Positions 11,536-23,340 of a stretch of 64,000 nt of DNA are shown here, one piece after another. The stretch spans positions 208,494,965 to 208,558,964 of the forward strand of contig OX352774.1 in assembly GCA_947095535.1 (NCBI GenBank). The letters run 5' to 3'. How positions within the stretch are numbered: the stretch's first letter is position 1; the number at the start of each line of letters is the position of its first letter. Source of the DNA: Poecilobothrus nobilitatus (taxonomy: Eukaryota; Arthropoda; Insecta; Diptera; Dolichopodidae). The position numbers were made by a program, and so were the translations under genes. The notes below the pieces were generated by a model. That model was not told the origin of the DNA. It worked only from the letters and a program-made list of their open reading frames with translations, and did not search any database.

Positions 11536-11684
11536 GGTACGTATGGTATCCAACTGTGGGGCTGTGCAAAAATATCAAATATCAACATAATCCAAACTTT
11601 TCAAAACAAAGTCCTACACGTCCCTTGGTATATACGCACCAAAAAACTACATCAGAATCTGCAGATCAAATTGAAAAGTGGGTG
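11536..11684 (+). mobile_element. Jockey-clade non-LTR retrotransposon remnant (reverse transcriptase C-terminus)
   Basis: A readable frame on the plus strand gives YGIQLWGCAKISNINIIQ, then TFQNKVLHVPWYIR and LHQNLQIK, ending in TGA. This is the characteristic segment downstream of the catalytic reverse-transcriptase motifs in Jockey-like LINEs (YGIQLWG..S.S.I..IQ..Q.K.L....WY.RN..LH.DL). Frame shifts block translation on the 5' side, although the DNA from about 11500 still looks related. It is a dead fragment; its limits are only those of the readable frame. Confidence 0.75.
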
Positions 11685-12041
11685 AAAAGTAAACACCAAA
11701 TCGGAAAGTACATTGTCCGGTTTTAATAAATTAATAACTAATTTACAGTTTGAAAATTATGTTTGGTCTCTAAAAGATTTTTTATACAAAATGTTTTAAT
11801 TTAAATTATTGTCGTTAATCGTTATAATATATTTTGTCCGGTATTTGCTCGAGAAAATGGTGGCAATTCTAGATACATGAGAGTATCAAATTAAAAGGCT
11901 GCTGTTGATAATATTCGTTTGCTTAAAAAGAAGAAAAACACAAAAGTTGCTACAACAAGCGATGTAAGTTGCTACAACAAGCGATACTTTTTATGTAATA
12001 TTTTTCATATACATGTGAACGACATGAAGTAATAAAAAAAA

Positions 12042-12067
12042 AATCTGTTTACTCAATCAAACAGATT
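12042..12067. repeat. Short inverted repeat (9-bp arms)
   Basis: AATCTGTTT (12042-12050) and AAACAGATT (12059-12067) are perfect complements around an 8-base loop. It is the first of two hairpins 50 bp apart in the DNA before the TMEM183 homolog. No function is assigned. Confidence 0.5.
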
Positions 12068-12119
12068 AGTGTTATTACAAGGAGAGATGGTTTTTAGCCC
12101 GTAAGAATCCAGGAATCAG

Positions 12120-12152
12120 CATACTGTAGGAAAACACGAGTTCTACAGTATG
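12120..12152. repeat. Short inverted repeat (10-bp arms)
   Basis: CATACTGTAG (12120-12129) and CTACAGTATG (12143-12152) are perfect complements with a 13-base loop. The surrounding 100 bp are less AT-rich than average and might be part of an unrecognised small element. It stands about 340 bp upstream of the TMEM183 start. Confidence 0.5.
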
Positions 12153-12490
12153 TTTTGAAGATCTTCACCGACCTACGAAAAAAAAAAGTTATAAATAGGT
12201 ACCGAAGTTCTGAACAATATTTCAAATTCCATTTGTTTTGTTATAAAAAAAAACGTTCTTATTTTAAATGTCAGTTAAAACAATTCTTAAAAGCAGCTGT
12301 TCACAATTTTTGCTTGCGTTTAATTTCCTTGTTAAAATTCTGACAAGAAGCACATCAACATTCAGAAGTTGATTCAATTTTAAGAAAAAGGATGTAATCA
12401 CTATAGGCTGTTATTGTAAATCTAAATTAAATTAAAGAAGCAAACATTTAAACAAGTTATGCTGCCAATTTCAAAATATTTTTTATCGAA

Positions 12491-13614
12491 ATGCCCAAGA
12501 AAGGTTCTCATCGTCATAAAATTGTCTCTGAAGGAGGTAATTATTTTTTTTTGCTTTTTAAATGTATTTTATAAAATATACTATATATATTTTCTTTTTA
12601 GAGGTAACTATTAAAGATTTTGCAGATAAAGTGACACAAGGAGGACGAACTAAAAAAATTTTAAATAATTTACATATTGATCCCAAAATATCATCTGAAG
12701 TGTCAAATATATTAGTTGAAGATATTGTATCATTGGATATAAATGACGATGAAGAAGAATTAAATATTAGTAGGGGTATAAAAAGAAAACGTAAAAATAA
12801 AGAACAAATGGATCCAAATCATATTTATAATGATTATCATATTGATATATGGTTTTTGATATCAGAGCATATCGAACCAGAAGATACTGGACGTTTTGCA
12901 TTAATATGTAAAAAAACTGAAGCTGTTGTTTGTTCAGCGCGTTATTGGTCTAATTTATATAAAAAATTTTATAATTCAAGATTTATTTTACCAGATCGTT
13001 TAAAACCGGATCGTATGGATCGTATTGGTGGTCTTAGAGCACGTGTTATATGTTCATTATTTTTTACATGCCCAACTTTTAGTTTACGTTTATCAAAACC
13101 TGATCGTTATAATTTAAATCGTTTAGAAAATATGCGATGTGTTGAAATGTGGTATCGTACTGTAAAAGAAGGTATATGGATGTTTTGTTATAGATTTTCA
13201 AATCGTATTAAAGTTCGCAAACCATTAATTTTAAAAAATTTAAATAATATTAATCGTGGTATTGACGATGATAATGAAGAAGATAATGATATATTAGATC
13301 GTTTAGAAGATTTTTTAGCTGAACATAATAATATTTTTGAGAATAGATATGAAGGACAACATTTATTAGTGATTACAACAGATCGTTTTATACCATTTCC
13401 AGAAATTCAACCAAATGAATTAGGAGAAAATAATGATATAATATTGGAATTGATTAGACAACCATTATCAAAAGATTTAAGATATACAGGTTTAGAAATG
13501 AATTTTATTAATTATATGAAAATACCGGTTGCACGTGCATATTATGAAAAAATTTTAGATTATCGAACGATTAATTGGTGGGATCCAGAATTTTGGTTAT
13601 TCTCTGATTTATAA
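12491..13614 (+). CDS. Tmem183: TMEM183 homolog with F-box-like region
   Basis: A short first exon (12491-12536, MPKKGSHRHKIVSEG) joins across a 65-nt GT..AG intron to 12602-13614, giving 352 residues ending in TAA. The N-terminal MPKKG start and the VTIKDFADKV...GRTKK block correspond to the start of vertebrate TMEM183. A nuclear-localisation-like KRKRKNK follows at about 75-82. The best-conserved part is about residues 93-140 (DIWFLISEHIEPEDTGRFAL, then C...YW..LY..FY), which resembles an F-box, followed by LRARVICSLF. The C-terminal TINWWDPEFWLF matches the family's closing WW.P.. motif. Unlike vertebrate members as I remember them, no hydrophobic membrane segment follows LLVITT; the equivalent place reads DRFIPFPEIQPNELGENN, which is polar. 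Cellular role is unknown; the F-box-like region hints at a ubiquitin-ligase adaptor. It converges with Nup88, 244 bp between stop codons. Confidence 0.88.
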
Positions 13615-13858
13615 CAACAATTATTTCCATAATTTCCAATTTCTTTTTTTATTTTCTATTGTAAATTATAAAAACTTTATAATTTACAACAGAACTAAAC
13701 TTATAACACTGTAAAATAGTAAAAACGGATATACTTTTGTTTTATTATGTAATATTTTTTTTTTATTTTAAATTTGTTTCTGAGATAAAAATTTTATTTC
13801 TATTAACAATTTTAAACAAATAAAAAAAATAAACTTAAATTGAAAATATTTTTTTTTT

Positions 13859-16211
13859 TTACAAATTTATTACATTATTAATTCGTTTTATATCCTTAAT
13901 TTGAGTATCAATTTCTGATGTTATTTCTGATAAAATTTCTCTAATTAAATTTTCTTGTTTAGGTGGTAATAGGATTTTTTTATTTTCAGTCTCTTTAGTG
14001 TATTTACTAATGTGAAATTGTTGTTTTTTAATATTACCTTTTACTCTTTGTAATGTAAGAGCTAGATTTTTAGTTGCATCATTTATTTTATTAACATTTT
14101 CTTTGAATTCAGCGTCAGCTATATTATTATTTGGAATTTTAATATTTGCTTGCCTTATTAGATCTTGACAATTAGCAGAAAATTCTTGTTGTTTATCATA
14201 AATTAGTTCATAACGTTCTGTTAAACGTTTTGCATCATTTTGTATTAATTTTTTTTCTTTTTCTAAATTTTCTACTTCTTTTTGTTGTTGTTCTTTTAAT
14301 AATTTTAGAATTTTAACACGACGAAGAATTTCAGTACGTGCTTTTTCATGTTTTTTAAAGTATTGTTCTTTAAGTGTTGTAATAGATTGTGACAAAATTT
14401 TATACATTTCTTCAGGTGGTAAATCAGTATTTTTGTCTATTGATAAAATTGGTTGAGAAGTTGTTCTTTTTAATATATTTGCAATATGTAAAACAAATGA
14501 CTCTTTCATAATTTTTTGTATTGGTGAATTTACATTTGATAAAGAGCTATTTAAATTATTTTTATTTGGTGTTGCTATTATTGATTTAACAGAATCAATT
14601 AGAATACTGGAATCAATAATTACATTTAAACTTATTATTTCTCCACTACCAAGCAATAAAACTATTCCAGATGGTAAATGTAATAATGTACAACCTAGTA
14701 CAGTATTTATTTTATGATTGTCCTCTTTGACTTTTGTACAAACAATATACTCAGCATTTGAAGGTGTATTTAAATTTATATCATTTGAAATGCTGTCCAT
14801 TTCAACAAAACGTTGTAATTCTCTTATATAATTTATTATAACAGCATGTAAACCGGTATTATGATAAGCAAAATAACGTAATTCATTTATTGTATCTCGT
14901 TTTAAATGAATTGGACATAAATTTTGTTCTATTTGATTATCTTCTGTTAGTCCTAATTCTAATTTAACAGTCTCAAGTACATTAATTGTCCATTCTGATG
15001 GATGTATATATAGACTTGAATCTATTTCGTGGAAAGACTAAAATACAGTATTGAAAAAACTAATTCACTTTTCTAAGAATGTAGAAAATTACCTCTTCCA
15101 ATAATTCAGTTTCAATCATTAAAGCATGATGTATTTTACCGTTTGATTCAGCTATAACCACAGTCGGCGGAAGTGATGGTATTACTATTAAAGAACATGA
15201 TTCAACGCCATAATTATCTTCACATTGTGGTAGAAATGTAAGAGGACCTTGAAGTTTTGGCCTTTAAATAAAATTTTAAATTCAAATTATAATATAAAAA
15301 AAAATATTTACTTACTTTCCTGTTTCAATACCAGCATTAAGAACGTAAATGTTCCCATTTCCACGCAAAATTACAATTGGCCATTCAACCTTTTCAGTTT
15401 CTTGTTTTTTTGTAACAGCAGCTGTTGTTTTATTTAATGAATCATTTTTTTGATTTTTTGTTGAAATATCTAACAAACTTTTATTCGAAATATTTATATT
15501 TTCTTTTAACTCTTCTGTATTTTTTTCATTAACAATTCTGGCTGGTGCAATGTCAAAATCAACTGCAGTTTCACCCATATCACTTAATGTAGGAAAACTA
15601 TCTTTTGTTTTAGTTTGACCATCTAAATCGTCGTCAGAAAATCTTGACATATATGGTATAGGACCTATTCTCCAAACATGACGCAATACAGCCTCATTAT
15701 AAACTCTAATTGTATTATCTGATAATAAAGCAAATAAATGAGAGTCAGTTGGTGAACCAGGATGCCATCTAACTTGATATAATTCCAAGTGATTATTATT
15801 AAGAAAAAATTGTTCATCCAAATTATAAGTTTTACAAGTAATTGTTTCTTTTCCATTTAAGAATTGTCCATTAGGACCCCATCGTTTTGGTAATTCCATT
15901 ACAGATAAACCATGACTACCACATAAACAAATCATAGAACCTTCAGGTGATGCAATAATTTTTTCTACTTGAAAATTTAATGGAATAGATGATAATAATA
16001 TTTGATGTTTAATTGTATTATTTCCTTTTAATTTTGCCACCCTCCAATTTAATGCAAGTAAAGTACATTCAATAGAATTCCATGCGAACAATATATCATC
16101 CAGTGACTCAATTAAATTTTGTGTTTTAATTTTATTTTTTGGAAGATTATTACGAATTTCTTCGAAAAATTTTGTCGAATTTAACATAAATGTATCAGTA
16201 CAAGAATTCAT
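13859..16211 (-). CDS. Nup88: Nucleoporin Nup88 (members only)
   Basis: Three minus-strand exons, 16211-15316, 15261-15093 and 15037-13859, with introns of 54 and 55 nt, give 747 residues; vertebrate Nup88 is about 740. Nup88 sits on the cytoplasmic face of the nuclear pore with Nup214 and restrains CRM1-dependent protein export; the Drosophila ortholog is mbo. The N-terminal ~400 residues fit its beta-propeller, with [47 protein letters not shown] and DNTIRVYN. An acidic, low-complexity insert (about 195-275, including [12 protein letters not shown]) precedes the blade strand [20 protein letters not shown]. The C-terminal 200 residues are heptad-rich Lys/Glu/Gln coiled coil ([20 protein letters not shown] and onward), the part that binds Nup214/Nup62. 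Frame continuity through all junctions is complete. It is divergent from Liprin-alpha and convergent with TMEM183. Confidence 0.95.
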
Positions 16212-17300
16212 TTTTATTTTTTATAAACGATAATTAAGTTTATTTTATAAAAAAATGGAATTTTTATTTCTAACAATGTACGCGGTAAATAAATAACACA
16301 AACTTGAAATGAGAGACAAATTTTTAAAAATTAAATTTAAGCTGACAACTAATATGACAGTTTCAAAATTTTAAAGGTAGACTTTTTGGACATTGTTATT
16401 TGTTTTAACATTAAATAAACAGACACATTCTACATTTTTAGTGGTATTTTAGTTAATACTTTAATTTAAATGTGTTTTGAAATATTTAATATGTATTAAA
16501 TTTTTAATTATTACATTGATTATTTAAATGTTATAAAAATGACATATTCGTCTATATAATACTAAATAATACCATTACTAGTAATTTGTAAAATTATTAA
16601 TAAATTTCATTATTTTTTCTAAAACTAATAAAATTAAAATGAACAAACAAGGAACTATTGCCAAAATATTAATTTAAAAAAAATTTTTAATAAATAATTA
16701 GAATTAACATAGTTTGAATATTAATTGTTGAAAGGTACACAACTTAATAATAAAACCAAAATTAGAGAAAAATAGCATATAAAATAAATAAAATCAGTTT
16801 TCATTTTATTATAGAAATCATGATTTTCTAATTTAAATCTTATACAAAAAATAAAAAACTTAGAATTTAAGGATAAAGTTTTGATGAGCTACCTTTATCA
16901 CAAAATTAATTAAATCAAATCAAATGAACCTTTCATAATTATTTTAACTTTGACATTTAAACTGTCACTTTTTTCTTAGCAGCCATATTTCATTTCCAAA
17001 TAATTCCGACAACAACAACAAAAATACAATCATATTTGATTTTTTTCCTTTTTCTTATTTGATTTTTGTTCAATTTTGTTGAAAAAAAAGTCTCCAAAGA
17101 GAAAAAAAACGTTCAAAAAGCAAAAAAAAAAAATAAAAAATAATAAGAAAAAAAACACTTCTAACTTCATAGCAAATCTCCGCGCTTGCAACAATTTGAC
17201 GTTTTCTTTTTTCGTACCAGAAAATTTTTTTATTTAATTATAATTTTCATTTATGAAAATGTATTTAATAATATTAAAAATATATAAAACTTATAAATAA
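16212..17300. promoter_or_regulatory. Region upstream of Nup88, possibly including Liprin-alpha start
   Basis: DNA between the divergent Nup88 and Liprin-alpha genes. Near the Nup88 ATG lie two TGACA pentamers (16343-16347 and 16355-16359). About 600 bp further on, TGACATTTAAACTGTCA (16951-16967) forms an inverted pair, and a less AT-rich patch with CTCCGCGCTTGCAACAATTTGACG follows (about 17178-17201). This pattern resembles a second promoter facing right, but no transcription start can be fixed by eye. Confidence 0.35.
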
Positions 17301-20300
17301 TATTTTCTTTTATAATATTACTTTACAATTTGCTAAAAATCTATTCAAAATTTACAAAGTTTTCGGTATTAAAAATCGCCTATAAAAAGTGTAAAAGAAA
17401 AAAAAGTGGAAATCTTTTGATAAATTTTTTTTTTTTTATACCATCATTCAGAACACGAGACGGGGCGGCTAAATTGATTTAATTCAACTAAAAAAAAAAA
17501 AAAACCAAAAGAAAAGGCATAAGAAAATAAAAAAAAAAAAATTTAAAGGAATATGAAAAGAAAAGAATAAAATATATTTGTTTTTACGGGGGTGTTTATT
17601 AGTTACAAAAAAAAAAAAGTTATAAAAAAAGTCATCAAAAATATATGCAAAAAATTATATCTTATTTTTTTAATAAGTTGTATTATAATTGACAATAAAT
17701 CTTATTAGAATTGAAAGGAAATCGAAAATTTACTATATACCTATAGAAAAAATAAAAAAAAAATTATATGGGCAATGGGCATATATAATATTTAAATATA
17801 TATATGTATGTACATATACAAAAAAAAAATAAAGTAAAATAAAATAAAAATGAATACTCAAATACAGTGCTGCTATTTCTTTTAATATCAAAATGTAATG
17901 GTACTAACCGAAAGTGTGATCCACCACCACTAGGCGCTAATAAATAGCCAGCCATAAAAAAAATTCGTTAAAAATTATCAAATACTTAAATAAAAAAAAC
18001 ATTAATAATATTGTTTGATTTATAATAATCACCCCCGCCTCTCTTCAATCAAAAAAAAAAAACAAAAAAAAAAACCAAAAAGGTAAATTAAAATTAAAGT
18101 GCACATACAAAACGAAAAAAAAAAAAAATTAAAGGAAAACCCTTCCCAGTTAGTAACCAGTATTAAAAAAAAAAAATACTAAAATCAATTTTGGATAAAA
18201 TATTTACTTATCAAAAAATTTATAAAAATAAAAAAAAATGTTAATACTATATTTTATATTTTTTTATACAGAGAAATTTTGTGAAAAATTTATTTGAAAA
18301 AAAAATCTCTCTTTTTTTAAGTCTTCTCAAACAAAAAAAAAAAAAAAAAAAAAAAAAAAACAGAAATGTGCATAATATGAATATGAAATTTGAAATAATT
18401 TTCTAAATGAAAAATTTGGGTTTAGTGTTCTATTTTTTTTTTGTTTTTCTTTTTTTTAATTTATTTTTTTTTTCATAGTACATACCGTGGGGTGGTGACT
18501 ACTGAGTGGTATACTATTATAATAAATGAAGAAAAAAAATCTGTTCCATTGAATACATAATATAGTAAATATATATACATACACATAAATATATATTTTA
18601 AAGATAAAGTATCCACATAATATAGTAGGAAACATAAATAATATATACCTATACATATATACATACAAACGTATATGGATTTATATACAAAATTCATTAT
18701 TTGTAAATCCTTCATAAATAATATTTTTTTTTTGCTTTTGAATGTATGAGTGTGCGTAAAAAAAAAAGTTTTTCTTTTTTTTTTCTTTTTGTTAACGGTT
18801 ACAAATATTAAAATCATAACAAAATATCAAAAAAAAAAAAAAAAAATACATGAATTAAAATAAATAATAAAAATACATACTTATTATATATAAAAAAAAT
18901 AATACATAATAATTCATTTAAAATAAATAATATTTTCGTTTTTGATAATTTTTATCTCTTGTCTTTAAAAAAAAAAAAAAATAAATAAATAAAAATCAAA
19001 CAAGATGACTTGAATTCCGGAAATTTAAATTGCCAAAACAAAAAGTAAAACAAACAAAACAAAACATAAAAAAAATTTAATGGGTATTATATATTTGAAT
19101 TTAAGTTAAAAATTATATAAAATAAAATAAATAAAAAAAAATGCAAATAAGTTGTTAAAGTCACAAATAAAATAAAATAAATATAAATATAAAAAATAAA
19201 ATAAAAATTGAGATTCCTATTACTTACTATAATTAGTTATTAAATTAATCAATTATTTAATTAATTACTGCTCTCCCCCCCCCCTCTATGTAATTATTAA
19301 TTAATAAATACATATTTTTTTTTTTTGTAAATATAAATTTAATAATTAATATATATATATAATTCTAATAAGTATAATATTGGTGCTACCTATTATTATT
19401 TACTTATATAAATAAAAAAAAATATAACTATATGTATATATATATAATAAAATAAATACATACAATAAAAATAATAATTAGCTATACTTGAGCAAAAAAA
19501 AAAAAGTTAAACTACTTATTAATTAATAATAAAAAAAAAAGTATAATATAAGTATATATATATATAATATTATATAAATAATTATAATTACCTTTAAAAA
19601 AAAAAAATAAATAAAAAAAATCTAACCACTTTCTACTTATAATTAAATATATATATAATCATAGTTGGCAGAATACCTTAATTATTTAATACATAAAATA
19701 TTAATAAGGTATATTTGGTTTGTTGTTATTACTATTAAATAAATAAGTATATATATATATATATATAAAAAAAATATACGTATACATATTATATATATGT
19801 ATTATTTGTATTATAATTAAAAATCAAAAAAAATTTAATTAAATTATAATTATAGAAGTGAAATTAATATATATACATATATATGTAATAATGCTTAATT
19901 AATCCAAATAAAAAATATATTAAAAAAATATTAAAAAATTAATTACATATTAGTTAAAAAAAAAGAATGAAATAATTTAGATAAATTTTACAAAAAAAAA
20001 AATAAAATTATATACACTTATTTATATCTACTTATTATGATTTAAATTCTCTTTAAGTACCTATATTTTTTGTTTAAATACATAAAATACATAAATATTA
20101 AACTACCTATATACTTACCTATTTTAATAAAAGAAAAATTAAAATTAAATTCAATATTAAATTTATTTTGTATTTGTTTTTCTTTTTTTAAAACAAAGTG
20201 AAAAGGAAAAAATTAAAATCTATTTAATTTTTCCATTTTTTTTTTTTTTTTTTTGTTTTTTTTTTTTTGAGAATATTTTTAATTATAAATTGTAAGTGTA

Positions 20301-20303
20301 AAA
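17301..20303. other. Simple-repeat-rich DNA before the Liprin-alpha first coding exon
   Basis: Dominated by A- and T-runs (for example 28 A at 18333-18360), a C-run near 19275-19284, and TA, TAAA and ATAA repeats. It probably includes 5' untranslated sequence and/or a 5' intron of Liprin-alpha, but no exon border is secure. A short, more complex island (17848-17957) stands out and is listed separately. Confidence 0.4.
17848..17957. other. Complex-sequence island of unknown role
   Basis: About 110 bp of mixed composition in an otherwise homopolymer-rich region. It includes TACAGTGCTGCTATTTC (17864-17880) and CCACCACCACTAGGCGCTAA. On the minus strand it reads open from ATG (MAGYLLAPSGGGSHFRLVPL), then runs into low-complexity residues. 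It could be a conserved control element, an untranslated exon or a short coding exon; the sequence alone does not decide. Confidence 0.3.
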
Positions 20304-20552
20304 ATGTGGAACATGATGTGTGATGTAATGCCTACTATATCTGAGGATAGTATATCCCAGAGATCATCACAATTTAGTGGTGAAGATGCAAATTTTGAGC
20401 AATTAATGGTTTCAATGTTAGATGAACGTGATAAATTAATGGATAGTCTAAGAGAGGCACAAGAACGTCTCTCGGAATCTGAAATGAAATTACAAGATGC
20501 TGAAAAAGAACGTGATAGTTTACAAAGGCAAATAAATGCTAATTTACCACAG
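20304..20552 (+). CDS. Liprin-alpha: Liprin-alpha, first coding exon (partial gene)
   Basis: Codons 1-83 of liprin-alpha (PPFIA family), ending at a CAG|GTATGT donor in phase 0. The start MWNMMCDVMPTISEDSIS is the fly form of the family N-terminus, followed by QRSSQFSGEDANFEQLMVSM, LDERDKLMDSLREAQERLSE and ERDSLQRQINANLPQ. The second half is the start of the long N-terminal coiled coil. Liprin-alpha is a cytoplasmic scaffold at presynaptic active zones that binds LAR receptor phosphatases, RIM/ELKS and kinesin-3. Everything after residue 83, including most of the coiled coil and the three C-terminal SAM domains, lies beyond the window. ATG 20304 is taken as start because it begins the conserved MWNMMC; downstream ATGs at 20313 and 20316 are possible. 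Confidence 0.93.
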
Positions 20553-21916
20553 GTATGTAAAAAAAGTAAATAAAAAAAAAACGTAAAAGATTAAGTACAT
20601 TACAACTTACTTCTTATAATTTAAGTATAGTAGTAACTTATATAAGTAATTATAGTTATATTATTTTTTGTTTTAAATGTATTTTATTTGTTCCACAGAA
20701 ATCACACTATTGAAGTTATTTCAAAAGAAAATAAAAGATTATTAATTTCGAAGGACATTTTTAAAATATCTCATTTATCCCTTTGCCTTCTGACATTATT
20801 TTAAAAAAAAAAAACCATATACCCAAAATAAACGATAAAAATGTTAAAAAAAACTATGTAAAAAGTATTACATATTATGTACTTGTAAATGTGAGAAATT
20901 TCACATAAAGTCTCCGTAAAAAGATTGCAATACGTTACGTTTAACCTGAAAACTTATTTACCTAAAATATTTATTATTTGAGAAGACTGAAAATTTTAAA
21001 ATTATATTAATGCAAATATATCAGTACTTTATACAATTACACAAAATACAATTATAAGTACTGTATTTTTTTTTTTTGGTTTCAACTTTTTATTTTTTTT
21101 AAATTCCACATTTGAATGTAACTAAAGCTATGATACACATTTTTTTTGGCCAATTCTGTTTTATCCGTTCTAAAAGCAATTAAAAACAGATAAATTTTAA
21201 TTTTTACTAATTCCATACAGAGAACTTGTAAATAAAATCATATGATTTTATCGTTATTACGTTTTCATTTTGACTAGTTACTCGTTTACACATCGCGAAA
21301 AAAACCGTATGAAATTTCCTGTGTTTCGTCATGTCTATTTTAGATTATAAGTACTTAGAGCACTTATATAGTTATATATATATATGTACATAATTAGTAT
21401 CTGAATTCTCAATAATATCAGTCATTTATATAAAAACAAATTTTGAGTGATTACTTATTTATCATAAGTACATAAGTAATATTTTTTAATCTTTTATTTT
21501 GTTAACAAGTTATAAATAGTTATGTATTTATTTTTTAATTAAAATTTTCTAAATAACATAAATTAAACTTCCTTATATAACATACCTACTTAAGTTTTAA
21601 AAATTTAAATTTCAATAACAAACTTCGTTGGTAATGCCTATTGTGTTCAGCTCAACGAAAAAAAAAAAGTATCATTAAAGTTTTATAAAATAATTTCAAC
21701 AAAATAACTTTTTAATCTGTTGAATCTAATAAGCATAGTTAGTTGAGGCTTTAAATTTAATTTGAAAATTTGTAAGTTGTCTTAGAAATTATTATGACGT
21801 GTATAACTGTCGTCTGTCATCAAAGTGTTAAATGTATTAGGATACTTTAGTTAAATGGTAAAAAGAAAAAACAAATAGTTATGTAAATACACTTATGTAC
21901 GTATTTGTGTATTATT

Positions 21917-21920
<4 letters not shown>

Positions 21921-21957
<37 letters not shown>
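21921..21957. repeat. (TA)n microsatellite
   Basis: An uninterrupted TA run of about 18 units, followed by TATG-interrupted repeats to about 22015. Such a run is prone to length polymorphism and cruciform extrusion. Confidence 0.9.
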
Positions 21958-21969
<12 letters not shown>

Positions 21970-22699
21970 ATATATATATGTATATATATACATATGTATT
22001 AGTATATATATATGTATTACATAGGTACTTCCTTAGCTGTTTAAAATAATTCCATAATTCTATTAATTAAAATAACTATTTGGTATATAACTTGTATAAA
22101 TTTGTGTATATAACTAACTACATACACAATAATATATAACTATATGTATAATATACTTATGTATATATAATCATTTAATATAACTATATTCAATCTATAA
22201 TTTATAGAGTAGAAATATATATACTATAAGTAAGTAATTTCTAAATTTTGTTTTTTATTTTATTTTATTATTTTTTTCAAGTTATTTTAAATAAAAATTT
22301 AAATTTAAACGAATTTACTTATAATCAAAAAAAAAAATACCGGTTCAGTGACGTTCAGAGTTCATTGATCTGAAAATTAACATAATATGGAGTAGTTATA
22401 ACTTATTTATCAACATACTAATTGAGATTGTTGCTTTAAAAAAAAAAAATATGCTAATTTATTGATAGTCAATTTTCAATAACATTTCTATGGTATTTTC
22501 ATTCATTTGAAAGAAGAATAAAAAAAAAAAAATCACCCACCCACATTATTTTCCATATTGAACACTTATCTTTAAAAATTTAATTTGTTTGTAGTAAGTA
22601 TACATATATGTAGTTAAGATATTATATTTTATCGTTTTACATGACATAAATATAGATTGATATGTTTCAAGATTATATAAAAATTATTAATTACATTAA

Positions 22700-22738
22700 G
22701 TATACTGAGTAAGTACATACTTACTTATATCAGTATAC
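22700..22738. repeat. Imperfect hairpin of TAAGTA-type sequence
   Basis: GTATACTGA (22700-22708) pairs with TCAGTATAC (22730-22738), and an inner GTAAGTA/TACTTAC pair extends the stem. It is one of several hairpins built from the TAAGTA/TACTTA words that fill this intron. Confidence 0.5.
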
Positions 22739-22974
22739 GAGTAATTTAACATTAATAATTTTAAAATAAAAGTTTTGCATTCACTAATTTCAAAAATTGT
22801 TAAAATTCTAGTTTCATTTCCTACTTAAGTACTTTTTCTTTATAAAACTGAGAGAATTTTTATTTTTTTATTTTTTTATACATGGGTTAGTGGAAACTGG
22901 GAATCTTCAAAAAATACGATACGCCCCGTAGCACCTGTGCATGTGGAATTCTTATCGGTTAAACCGTACCCTTC

Positions 22975-23340
22975 CTCTATTAAAACTAGTCAAACTGACT
23001 AATCATTAATTTTATGCTATCTTTTTTGAGTATAGGTTTTATGTAGTTTCCCTAAGGAAATTTGTACTTTACGCTAAATCTAAAGGTCTTTTTCTTTTAA
23101 GCCTTCCTGTTAGTAATAAGTAATCTGATAAGTAATAAGTAAAAAGCAGTTTCAACATTAAAATATATATATACATATGCTCTTATGCTTTATAGTATAT
23201 CTAAATGTTTATTTCATCGATAACTTTGGGGATTCTTAAATCTCTATGAATGTCACTATTACATATATACCAGAGAGTATTTACTATGTTATGTAGATCT
23301 TTGTTCTGAAAAGTTTATATTTTTTTAATATGCGTTTGTT
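22975..23340 (-). mobile_element. Jockey-type retrotransposon 3' remnant
   Basis: Colinear similarity by eye to the better-preserved copy at 60.9-61.4 kb: TATTAAAACTAGTC followed by GACTAAtcATTA (22978 onward), the CGCTAAATCTAAAGGTCT region, GGATTCTTAAATCTC, and TTTACTATGTTATGTAGATC. The minus strand is the coding direction, and many frameshifts have accumulated. Decay is heavier than in the 60.9 kb copy. Confidence 0.55.

Noticed and set aside
11394..11588. 64-codon minus-strand open frame
   Set aside because: It is antisense to the Jockey reverse-transcriptase remnant, which explains the sequence better.
12155..12343. Plus-strand open frame just before the TMEM183 gene
   Set aside because: Lys/Phe-rich with no family signature, and it cannot be spliced in frame to the MPKKG start; the conserved exon starts at 12491.
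16972..16985. Minus-strand ATGGCTGCTAAGAAAAAA resembling a short first coding exon
   Set aside because: The frame stops after nine codons and no donor followed by a matching downstream exon was found.
18333..18360. Long A-run as a processed-pseudogene or retroelement tail
   Set aside because: No coding or repeat sequence precedes it and no target duplication was seen; homopolymer runs are common throughout.
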